Part shown: one piece after another, positions 52,560 through 59,825 of the stretch
Layout of the letters: the number at the start of each line of letters is the position of its first letter
Position numbering within the stretch: the stretch's first letter is position 1
NCBI RefSeq assembly: GCF_900169565.1
Contig: NZ_LT828648.1
Span: 2,110,876-2,174,875 of the forward strand
Origin: Nitrospira japonica
GTDB taxonomy: Bacteria; Nitrospirota; Nitrospiria; Nitrospirales; Nitrospiraceae
Direction: 5' to 3'
Length of the DNA stretch: 64,000 nucleotides
Notes under the pieces: generated by a model
Told to the model about the DNA's origin: nothing
Databases searched by the model: none
The model's input: the letters and a program-made list of their open reading frames with translations, nothing else
Made by a program: the position numbers and the translations under genes

Positions 52560-54016
52560 TACCGATTTGCCCACTTGGTAAACAGTTGATTCACGAACGA
52601 GTCCTTCTCCATCTTCAAAATGAGATACCGAAAGATTTCCATGTTCCGCTTGCAGAACTCGGATTCTGGCTTTCTTCCCACATAATCTCCGTGTACGGCG
52701 TAGTGGTAAACCGGATCGGCTCCGCAGTAGGGCTCAAACGCACAATCGTGGCACATGGGATTGCTATAGGCGAAGGAGTCTTCTAGGGAATCGAGTAGCT
52801 TGGAAGAGGTGAAAATATCTTTGTACGTATCGGTCAACACGTGACCAAGTTTAAATTCTTCCTTGCCCATTTCCGCGAGCATCCGGCTCTCGTCAGATGC
52901 ATACACATGCCCGTCGTAGTTGTACACCACCGCACCAATGCCAATCCCAGCCGGGCTCATCAGATCCACATAGCCGGGATCGTCACTAGTGAGCATCTTC
53001 TTGAGAATGGTTGAGGCGTAGTACTCGGAGAAGTCATGCCCGCGCCGATTCAACTCAATGATGTGTTCGAGCCCTTCCTTGAAAAATGTCAGCCAGCGAT
53101 CGGTGTTGTACGCCTGATAGGAACGCGTCTTAATGGCAAAGCCATATGGGGAGAGCGGGCGAAGAAAAATCCCCTTGAAACCTTGAGCGACGTACTCATC
53201 GATGATCGCGATAGCATGCGAAAGGCTTGCCTCAGTGGTCGTCATCAAGGCAGACACCTGATCATGGCCGAGAGATTCCCTGGCAAGGGTAATGCCCCGA
53301 ATCGTCCGTTCGTAGCTATCCCCTCCAGGACGTGGTCGATTCTGGTTGTGAAGATCTCGCGGCCCGTCAAGCGATGTCGAAATCAGGATGGAGTGATCAC
53401 GACAGAACGTGAGCATTTCCTCGGTAATCAAAGCGAGGTTGGTCGCAATCACAAACGCCAACTCTTTCTTGAGTACTCGATTGCGTTCTTTGGCTTCCAA
53501 TACGAGCGTTTGAATAAGGGGAAAATTGAGGAGAGGTTCGCCTCCTTGAAATTCGATCTTAATATGCGTGGATGGTGAACGAAGGGCTAGTGCAAGCGCG
53601 GCACGTCCCGCGTCAGGCCCCATGTCGTAACGTAAGGTATCCTGCGAACGTCGGGAAACTTGGCAGTACGGACAGGAGTGTTCACATCTCAGGGTAACCA
53701 CAAACAGATGAAGGCCTGTAAATTCTGCCAGTCGATGATTGCGAGTACGAAGCTTGATGCTCAAGAGTTGAGGCGCAATGGCGGTGCTCGCATCCATGAG
53801 GAAATGCCTGGCTCGCAACTCGCAATATGCTGGGTCAGTTTGCTGAAGACGATGGGCGAGCAGATTTAGCAGGGTCGATCGTTCTGTCGTCCAATACTCC
53901 CCCGCGAGATTTGTGAGGACGTATTGCTCGTTCTGTAGATGGCTGAATCGAAAAGGGAGGAGACGATAGCTCGATGTGGACGGCTGATAGTGTTCAATGC
54001 CCTGGAAATGACTCAT
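52559..54016 (-). CDS. hxsB: His-Xaa-Ser system radical SAM maturase HxsB
   Basis: A 485-residue radical SAM enzyme. The N-terminal RiPP-recognition-like region (YRLLPFRFSHLQNEQYVLTN) precedes the cluster motif TLRCEHSCPYCQVSRR and the SAM loop IKIEFQGGEPLLNF. The C-terminal SPASM-like Cys set is MCHDCAFEPYCGADP then FCKRNMEIF. Overlaps with hxsD (23 bases) and hxsC (TAATG) show an operon. This is the larger of the two Hxs maturases. Confidence 0.9.
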   Translation of the reverse strand: MSHFQGIEHYQPSTSSYRLLPFRFSHLQNEQYVLTNLAGEYWTTERSTLLNLLAHRLQQTDPAYCELRARHFLMDASTAIAPQLLSIKLRTRNHRLAEFTGLHLFVVTLRCEHSCPYCQVSRRSQDTLRYDMGPDAGRAALALALRSPSTHIKIEFQGGEPLLNFPLIQTLVLEAKERNRVLKKELAFVIATNLALITEEMLTFCRDHSILISTSLDGPRDLHNQNRPRPGGDSYERTIRGITLARESLGHDQVSALMTTTEASLSHAIAIIDEYVAQGFKGIFLRPLSPYGFAIKTRSYQAYNTDRWLTFFKEGLEHIIELNRRGHDFSEYYASTILKKMLTSDDPGYVDLMSPAGIGIGAVVYNYDGHVYASDESRMLAEMGKEEFKLGHVLTDTYKDIFTSSKLLDSLEDSFAYSNPMCHDCAFEPYCGADPVYHYAVHGDYVGRKPESEFCKRNMEIFRYLILKMEKDSFVNQLFTKWANR

Positions 54017-54323
54017 TGTCGATTAACCCGGTCTTCGAAAATGCATGCGCTAAGATTAGATTTCTCACGCCCTCTGTTTCGGCCTTCAATCGTTCTCGAA
54101 GATCCTGATCCAGCACTTCATTCTTGAATTCATTGATAAGTCGTTGCGCATTCTCCTCAGTTACCGTAGCTTTAAATGTGAGCGAGCACCGGATCTCATC
54201 AGCTTCCGTAGTAATATCGGTCGTGAATCTATCCAGATATCGGTAGGCGGCTTGTTTCACGGCAGTTACCGAGTACACATTCTTATCGAATGTCAGAGTC
54301 CTTGTGGGTTGATCGTGTCCCAT
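53994..54323 (-). CDS. hxsD: His-Xaa-Ser system protein HxsD
   Basis: A 109-residue protein matching the HxsD pattern: TLTFDKNVYSVTAVKQAAYR, then the acidic beta region ADEIRCSLTFKATVTEENAQ and a helical C-terminus, VRNLILAHAF. HxsD is a small constant member of Hxs loci, of unknown biochemical role, possibly a chaperone or peptide-binding partner. It overlaps hxsB and lies 129 bases downstream of hxsA. Confidence 0.85.
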   Translation of the reverse strand: MGHDQPTRTLTFDKNVYSVTAVKQAAYRYLDRFTTDITTEADEIRCSLTFKATVTEENAQRLINEFKNEVLDQDLRERLKAETEGVRNLILAHAFSKTGLIDNESFPGH

Positions 54324-54452
54324 AGAGACTATTGGCCAACTTGATGCGACCGGTGAGACGGATGGGATAAATGGTCACAATGGATTGGCATAGGAACAGT
54401 ATCGAATGGTCTCCCAGGCACGAACGGCGTTCGCTGCGAAGCCTACGCGACG

Positions 54453-54758
54453 TTAATAACCCGAGCGATGCGATTGGTGGGATCTGTGCGATTGATGGGA
54501 CACGTGGGATCCGTGACCCGCATACAGCGCTCCAGCACTCGATTGACGAAGGAGCAAGGCATGCGCTTCAGATCCGAGGACGTATTTCATCTCCTGGACC
54601 ACTGGATCAAGCGCGGCAGATTTGTCGGATAGTGCCGCTGAGGTAGACGTGTCAGAGGATTTCGGTGCTTCTGTCGCTGGGATCGCCGCATGAATCTTGG
54701 CCGGTAGGATCGCCGCAATAGCAACTCCAATGGGAACGAGAAATCCTCTTGTTGCCAT
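54453..54758 (-). CDS. hxsA: His-Xaa-Ser repeat precursor HxsA (short form)
   Basis: A 101-residue exported precursor. A signal peptide (FLVPIGVAIAAILPAKIHAA) is followed by a Ser/Ala/Thr-rich linker and a C-terminal block of six consecutive H-x-S triplets (HGS HVS HQS HRS HQS HRS) before Gly-Tyr. The repeats occupy 54462-54515. GGAGGAG lies 6 bases before the ATG and a TATAAT box is upstream. It should be the substrate of HxsB and HxsC. The protein looks shorter than many HxsA sequences. Confidence 0.88.
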   Translation of the reverse strand: MATRGFLVPIGVAIAAILPAKIHAAIPATEAPKSSDTSTSAALSDKSAALDPVVQEMKYVLGSEAHALLLRQSSAGALYAGHGSHVSHQSHRSHQSHRSGY

Positions 54759-54792
54759 CTTTTCTCCTCCTCATTCGTGCCGAAGTCGGGAG

Positions 54793-54798
54793 ATTATA
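54793..54798 (-). promoter_or_regulatory. -10 box of the hxs operon
   Basis: Reverse-strand TATAAT, 35 bases before the hxsA start. The -35 region is weak. The distance leaves room for the ribosome site, so this is the probable hxsADBC promoter. Confidence 0.45.
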
Positions 54799-55014
54799 GT
54801 CATTTGTATGACGCAATTCTACTTCCTCCTTAGAGGGGGTATGCAGAAAATGCATGTATTTCCCCTTACTTGACCTCTTGAGCGTCCTCCGTAGCACTCC
54901 TATAATCCCTCCGCACCACTGTGAGGCGTTGTCTTTTCAAAGAGGCTTCTCGCCATTTACCCATTTCGCAAGCCTTTTGGGGTCTGTACTACCATAAACG
55001 GCTGTGAGTTCTTA

Positions 55015-55326
55015 ATGCCCTTCACGATTCGCCCTTTTCTTCGCACCCCACTCTGTTGCCCGGTCACTTATCAGGTCGAAGATTTTGAAGGCTTCGGTAT
55101 GGTCTGGAATGTCACCCCGATGGGGTGGCGATTCTCTGGAAACTTGCCGCTACGAGTTGGCGAGGTGTGCTCGCTGACGGTACTGCTCCCTACGCATCGG
55201 GAAATCTATGTTGCGGCCGCCATTGTCCGGTGGGTGCGGGGCGAGGAGTTCGGGGTGGAGACGCTGGTGATGGATGAGGAATCGCGTGATGATCTAGGCT
55301 TGTTAATGAATCCCTCAAATAGGTGA
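55015..55326 (+). CDS. Degenerate PilZ-like protein
   Basis: A 103-residue PilZ-fold protein (YQVEDFEGFGMVWNVTPMGW, IVRWVRGEEFGVETL). Unlike the protein at 49748, it lacks the full nucleotide motifs: RxxxR is reduced to RTPLC, and the second motif reads NVTPMG with Thr in place of Ser. It may not bind c-di-GMP. Its N terminus closely matches the remnant at 50474, so a duplication has flanked the Hxs segment. Confidence 0.78.
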   Translation: MPFTIRPFLRTPLCCPVTYQVEDFEGFGMVWNVTPMGWRFSGNLPLRVGEVCSLTVLLPTHREIYVAAAIVRWVRGEEFGVETLVMDEESRDDLGLLMNPSNR

Positions 55327-55345
55327 TGAACTGAGATATTGAACT

Positions 55346-55732
55346 ATGACTCCATGGCGCAGATGGATCAGCATCGGATACTTTGCATCGGCATTTATGG
55401 CTGTAATCTATGTACCGTGGGTTCAGCACGACACCTCTTACCAGTTTTACGAGTATGCCTTCATTTTTAATCCTCCTCAGTTCAGGGCAGAAATCGCGTA
55501 TGGCATTGTAATCCTGGAAATCCTTGCCATTAGTCTTGTGGCTTCGGCTCTATTTATCTTCGAAGATATTCTTGAGCCACGTGTTTCGCAGTGGATTGCC
55601 GAAGCTCAAAAACCCCCGCCCCCGCTGCGACCCCTTGATCCTCTCTGGGAGAAGAATTGGGAAAACGTTGGTCGCAGACTTGGGACCTTCTACCGTACGC
55701 TGCGACAGAAATCGCGGACTAAGCGGTCTTGA
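55346..55732 (+). CDS. Small membrane protein with two helices
   Basis: A 128-residue protein with membrane helices near residues 8-25 (ISIGYFASAFMAVIYVPW) and 50-72 (IAYGIVILEILAISLVASAL). A Pro-rich, basic cytoplasmic tail (EAQKPPPPLRPLDPLW) follows. No family is recognised. It lies between the PilZ and thermonuclease genes and may be co-transcribed with them. Confidence 0.7.
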   Translation: MTPWRRWISIGYFASAFMAVIYVPWVQHDTSYQFYEYAFIFNPPQFRAEIAYGIVILEILAISLVASALFIFEDILEPRVSQWIAEAQKPPPPLRPLDPLWEKNWENVGRRLGTFYRTLRQKSRTKRS

Positions 55733-55745
55733 TGCTGGTGCTCTT

Positions 55746-56285
55746 TTGGCTCTATCAGTTAATCCACGCACTCTTGTTTTTCTTCTCTGTGGTTCCCTCC
55801 TGTTTGCAAACACCGTTCTTGCCGACTTCATAGGCCTCGTCGTCTCCATCCTCGATGGCGACACCATCGAAGTCATGCAGGGGCAGCAAGCTCTGCGTAT
55901 TCGACTTAATGAAATCGATTGCCCCGAGAAGAGGCAGGCATATGGAACCAAGGCGAAGCAGGCGGCCTCGGGGCTCGTGTTCGGGAAAGAGGTCACCGTA
56001 CACACTCATGGCATGGACAAGTACGGCCGCACGATTGCTGACGTGCTGTTGCCAGACGGAACGAACGTGAATCATGCGCTCGTCAAAGGGGGCTGGTGCT
56101 GGTGGTATCGAAAATATGCGCCCACGGACGTGACCCTGGAGCAGTTGGAACAGTCTGCACGCGCCGCAAATTTAGGACTTTGGGCCGATCCGCAACCGAT
56201 ACCACCGTGGGAGTATCGGAAGGCTGTGCGCGGAAAGGCGCCGGCCTGGTTGGATCCGGAGCTGGAGGAAGGTATGGTTCGGTGA
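55746..56285 (+). CDS. Secreted thermonuclease-family nuclease
   Basis: About 179 residues from TTG 55746, giving a clean signal peptide (LVFLLCGSLLFANTVLA); a longer frame to 55524 overlaps the upstream gene and is unlikely. The SNase core has VVSILDGDTIEVM, RIRLNEIDCPEKRQAYG and DKYGRTIADVLL, with catalytic Arg, Glu and Arg. It ends WADPQPIPPWEYRKAVRGKA, a normal tail unlike the paralogue at 14747. The two share most of their cores but lie in different accessory regions. Confidence 0.85.
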   Translation: MALSVNPRTLVFLLCGSLLFANTVLADFIGLVVSILDGDTIEVMQGQQALRIRLNEIDCPEKRQAYGTKAKQAASGLVFGKEVTVHTHGMDKYGRTIADVLLPDGTNVNHALVKGGWCWWYRKYAPTDVTLEQLEQSARAANLGLWADPQPIPPWEYRKAVRGKAPAWLDPELEEGMVR

Positions 56286-56328
56286 AGGCATGGGCTTTAG
56301 CTTACATAACCTAGAGATGGGCATCTCA

Positions 56329-56823
56329 ATGTATAAATCTTACCTGCTCCTCGTGTTAACGCTGATGCTGTGGTCTATTCCATCCGAATCACTGGCCTTG
56401 CGGTCCGCCATGACGGGAGTAAATTTCGACGATGTTGAACTGACGCTACTTGTCCCCCCTGCCTATTACGAACAACTATATGACAGGGCTATTGAAGCGT
56501 TCGCGAAGGCGGGCTTGAGACCAAAGCGAGAAATCGATCGAACGATTCTACAAGAAGGGAAAGGGTATATTCTTTTCATCGAGCTTTGGGCAAAATCAAT
56601 CGAAACCTGTCCTGGGCATTACCGCTACGAGCAGACCGCTGAGCTTCAAGAATGGGTCTACTTCGATAGAATCGGTGAACGCCTACTCATGAGTTCGCCT
56701 ATGGGTTCGGATAATTCACTAGTAGTGACAGCCAAACCAGACTTAACTCGACTGCAACGGGACCTAGACGATCTATTGGCTGTCATTATCCAGCATTATC
56801 GCGTGGTGAACATGGAACGGTAA
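56329..56823 (+). CDS. Exported hypothetical protein
   Basis: About 164 residues from ATG 56329. A signal peptide (SYLLLVLTLMLWSIPSESLA) is followed by an alpha/beta domain (VELTLLVPPAYYEQLYDRAI, GKGYILFIELWAKSIE, DLDDLLAVIIQHYRVVNMER). One Cys remains after processing. No family is recognised. It is followed by a lipoprotein gene on the same strand, probably part of the same accessory group. Confidence 0.6.
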   Translation: MYKSYLLLVLTLMLWSIPSESLALRSAMTGVNFDDVELTLLVPPAYYEQLYDRAIEAFAKAGLRPKREIDRTILQEGKGYILFIELWAKSIETCPGHYRYEQTAELQEWVYFDRIGERLLMSSPMGSDNSLVVTAKPDLTRLQRDLDDLLAVIIQHYRVVNMER

Positions 56824-56877
56824 GACGTTAGTCTCAAACAGGGCCAAACGGCGACGGCAAATTCGTACCGGCAATCG

Positions 56878-57564
56878 ATGACTCTCAAGCTTCTTCTGCT
56901 GAGCTGGAAACTAAGTTTCGTCCTGATAGCATTCCAGGGTTGTATTGTCATTTCCTACGGGACGTATAGCTCGCCAGCGATATCAGACTCGATTACGATA
57001 GACAGAAAGGAAAGCCTTCACTGGTATGGACGCCGCAAAGGCGATGTGCTTGCTCTACCCAACTTGCGGCTGGAGGTTCTTCCCATCAATGAACGGGTTA
57101 CGATAAGCATTTGGGGGTTGATCGTGCCGTTCCTTCCGCTGCCGGGCGGCAGCAATGAGTCTGCGCTCTATTCGCCCTTTCAGTTCTTGATGACCCTGCG
57201 AATTCTCGATGGCGACGATAAGCTTACGCTGCTCCCCGGGGAAATTGTGCTCCAGTTCCACGACGGCAAGTCGATTCGACCAAGCGCCTTCTGGGGACCG
57301 CAATCCGGACCAGCAAATTGCCGGGCATATGAAAATACAAAAGTGCGGCAAGCCGCGACGCCAATAACACCCACCCATGAATCCCTAGCTATTACGACGG
57401 GCACGTGCGTCACCTTGCTTTTCGATCGTTCTCCCCCGCCTCCTGATGAAGAATTCAGCCTTCTGGTAAAGGGGATACGACAAGGGGGCAAGCCAATAGG
57501 TGTCCCAGCTATCAATTTTCAAAGGGAATCCATGTGGGTGATGGAAAGAGCTCACGACAATTGA
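56878..57564 (+). CDS. Lipoprotein of unknown function
   Basis: A 228-residue protein. The hydrophobic N terminus ends FVLIAFQGCIVIS, a usable lipobox Cys. The mature part is beta-rich (DVLALPNLRLEVLPINERVT, ISIWGLIVPFLPLPGG, LTLLPGEIVLQFHDG), with two further Cys. No family is recognised. It is the last intact gene of the AT-richer segment that carries the Hxs system. Confidence 0.6.
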   Translation: MTLKLLLLSWKLSFVLIAFQGCIVISYGTYSSPAISDSITIDRKESLHWYGRRKGDVLALPNLRLEVLPINERVTISIWGLIVPFLPLPGGSNESALYSPFQFLMTLRILDGDDKLTLLPGEIVLQFHDGKSIRPSAFWGPQSGPANCRAYENTKVRQAATPITPTHESLAITTGTCVTLLFDRSPPPPDEEFSLLVKGIRQGGKPIGVPAINFQRESMWVMERAHDN

Positions 57565-57961
57565 GAACACACCAAGACCATGTTGAGGTGAATCTCTCCA
57601 TAGTGGCGATCTCATAGGAATCCATCACGCTTCAGATTCTTCAAAATTTGATCGAAGGGACGTGTCGGTTCTTTGGCGCGCGTATCAAAGGCTTCTAAAT
57701 CGACCTGCATCTTCGCGGAGTGTCTCAACCACGGCGGCATTGATCAGCCCTCAAACCGAGCGATCGGTGCGTCGAAATCAAGACGGGGAAGCGACGGATC
57801 ATCGAGTATCTCTTGAGCCTCCTTCTAAGGTCGCTCAAAGAAAGCATGCGGGAACGCTAGGCTCAGACGGACGATCCGTCGAGGCTCCGTGAGGGTTGGG
57901 ATGGAAGGGAATAGCTATGGGAACTCACGTGGTTGATCGGCTCGATGTCAGGACTGATTCG
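57565..57961. other. Intergenic region with an HlyD gene remnant
   Basis: About 400 bases marking the end of the second accessory segment. The only recognisable content is the HlyD C-terminal fragment at 57750-57860. No promoter or RNA gene was seen. Confidence 0.6.
57750..57860 (+). pseudogene. C-terminal remnant of an HlyD-type secretion adaptor
   Basis: An open stretch of 36 codons before TAG encodes VEIKTGKRRIIEYLLSLLLR then SLKESMRER. Type I secretion adaptors of the HlyD family end in EIKTGxRxVIxYLLSP followed by ESLRER, so the match is specific. There is no start codon or upstream continuation, so it is the surviving 3' end of a deleted gene. Confidence 0.65.
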
Positions 57962-58687
57962 CTATTTCACGAGCCAGACGCGGTAGGTTTTGGCGGCGAG
58001 CGGTTTGGCGACTTTCAGCACGCCGGTTGCACCGGGGTTCATGACGTCGTCTCCGGATACGCTGCGTCTGGCTGGATAGCGCTCGGTGCGGATGAGGAAC
58101 TTTTGATCATCGTAGAAGTCCACCATGATGTCGGCCGTTTCGCGTAGTCCGCCTTGGTAGTTCGTGTTCAGCCAATCGAGCCGCCGCAGCGCTTGGTATT
58201 CGATGGAGATGGTGCCGTTGGCTTCATCTCGGACGGCGAGGATCTTGAGCGAGCGGTTTTGATCGAGATTGTCTGCACCGGAAGGTTCGCCCGCCAGTTG
58301 CGTTCGGATCGCCTTCACGCTTTCGTCCACGACGAGCGTGCCGCGGACACGACAGGTTACGGTCTTGCCCTGCTGGAATTGTTCGAGGATTTGCTGGTCC
58401 TTGACGTACTTGGTCACGAGGTTGTTGGCCACCTCGCGCAGCAATACGGAGTCGACGACGTTGGCGGTTTGATCGCGATACGGGGCCGATTCGGTCACGG
58501 CCAGTCTCCAGGCTTCGCGGCAGGCCAGTGTCAGCGCATCCGACGGCGTCTCCGGATCGTGAAACGTGTAGCGATATTCGCCCGTCACCTCGGTCTTCTC
58601 CGGTGCGGCTTCCGCGGCAAAGTTGGTCAAGGGAGTCAAAAGGAGGAGGACGAGGACGCCAAGGGTCGGTTTGTGTGAGTTCACCAT
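57962..58687 (-). CDS. Exported conserved hypothetical protein
   Basis: A 241-residue protein with a signal peptide (TLGVLVLLLLTPLTNFAAEA). The mature region includes ALTLACREAWRLAVTESAPY, TVTCRVRGTLVVDESV and a C-terminal beta domain (TYRVWLVK). The first part resembles the LPP20/FlgT-like pattern of small envelope proteins, but the assignment is weak. Neighbours give no further clue. Confidence 0.6.
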   Translation of the reverse strand: MVNSHKPTLGVLVLLLLTPLTNFAAEAAPEKTEVTGEYRYTFHDPETPSDALTLACREAWRLAVTESAPYRDQTANVVDSVLLREVANNLVTKYVKDQQILEQFQQGKTVTCRVRGTLVVDESVKAIRTQLAGEPSGADNLDQNRSLKILAVRDEANGTISIEYQALRRLDWLNTNYQGGLRETADIMVDFYDDQKFLIRTERYPARRSVSGDDVMNPGATGVLKVAKPLAAKTYRVWLVK

Positions 58688-58849
58688 GTGACCCTCCTCT
58701 CCCGTCTGGACGAACGCGTGTTCATCGGCCCGGTCAAATCACGGGCACATCCTACCATGCGGATTGAGCAACATAAAGGCAGCGCGACGGCCTTTGGCCG
58801 CACCTGTCGCGGACGGAGGCGCCGCCGATCGAAACCTGGGTCCGAGCCG

Positions 58850-59743
58850 CTATAACGCCGCTTTCAAAGCTTGAACTGTGAGGGGACTGCAACCCTCGGC
58901 CCGATTGTTGGCGAGCACATAGATAGGTATGCCCTCATGAACCGCCTGTTTGATGATCAGGACCGTGTCCTGTCTCATGCGCGGCTGTTCTTGTACGACC
59001 CGGTTGTAGGGTTTGTACCGCGCGACGGCCTTTTCATATGCGAGGCCGAGCGGAGTCAGCAGCCGCAGGACGGCGAACGAGGCGGAAAAGCGACGGTCCA
59101 AGACTTGGTGCTGGGAGGCCAGCGGCGGCATGGAGGTCCAGTGGTTGTAGACGTGAGCGACGTTACGCGCCCGGAGGATGTCGGCGTAGCGACGGCCGAG
59201 CAGGGCCGGGTTGCGGATTTCGACCGCATACCGCTGGCCGGAAGGAAGTCGTTCCAAGAATTGATCGAGCTGGTTGAGAAAGGCGGGTGCTTCGATGCCC
59301 CATCGTTGAAACTCGAAGATGAACGGACCGAGTTTGCCGCCCAAACCCGTTATCGACGGAGTCAGCACGGACTCATGAAACAGGGAGACGTCTAAGAAAT
59401 GCGGATTGGATTTTCCCGCTCTCGCTCCATAGCGCGGCAGGTTGGCGTAGGCGGGAACGGTGATGTCCTCCCAGACTTTCTGGCAAAAGTGAAAGCCGTC
59501 CGGCACCTGCCCGGCGTAGTGCGCGAGTTGGTTCGCATCGGCCGGGTGATAAAAAGAATGATCGATGCCCACGGTGCGGAACAGCGGCGACTCTCCGTCG
59601 TGGAACGTGTGCGCCGCATATTCGGCGAGCGTGTCTTGGCTAAAGCGGCCTTTCGGATACGCCCGATGGTAGACCAATCCCTGCCAGCCTTCGTAGGCCC
59701 AGGAACTGGTACCGAATCGCACGAGGTCGGAGAGGGAATTCAT
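58850..59743 (-). CDS. DUF72 domain protein
   Basis: A 297-residue TIM-barrel-like DUF72 protein from ATG 59743. Recognisable parts are VRFGTSSWAYEGWQGLVY, GIDHSFYHPADANQLAHYAG, FHFCQKVWEDIT, FIFEFQRWG and YAVEIRNPALLG. The family's activity is unknown; a sugar-phosphate or nuclease-like role has been guessed for relatives. It is complete in length and divergent from malQ. Confidence 0.88.
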   Translation of the reverse strand: MNSLSDLVRFGTSSWAYEGWQGLVYHRAYPKGRFSQDTLAEYAAHTFHDGESPLFRTVGIDHSFYHPADANQLAHYAGQVPDGFHFCQKVWEDITVPAYANLPRYGARAGKSNPHFLDVSLFHESVLTPSITGLGGKLGPFIFEFQRWGIEAPAFLNQLDQFLERLPSGQRYAVEIRNPALLGRRYADILRARNVAHVYNHWTSMPPLASQHQVLDRRFSASFAVLRLLTPLGLAYEKAVARYKPYNRVVQEQPRMRQDTVLIIKQAVHEGIPIYVLANNRAEGCSPLTVQALKAAL

Positions 59744-59825
59744 ACGGCTGCATTCTACTGAAATCGTGTTCAAGAACAATAGGATAGCTTGACTTGAGTG
59801 GCGTCTTCACTCAGACTCTCCCCTT

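Noticed and set aside
54462-54515. Short tandem repeat that could look like a CRISPR or minisatellite
   Set aside because: It is the HxS-coding repeat of hxsA: 9-base periodicity matches codon triplets, and there are no spacers. No CRISPR array was seen anywhere in the window.
57662-57892. 76-codon forward frame before the exported-protein gene
   Set aside because: The neighbouring frame carries the HlyD C-terminal match; this one is the out-of-frame reading of the same remnant.
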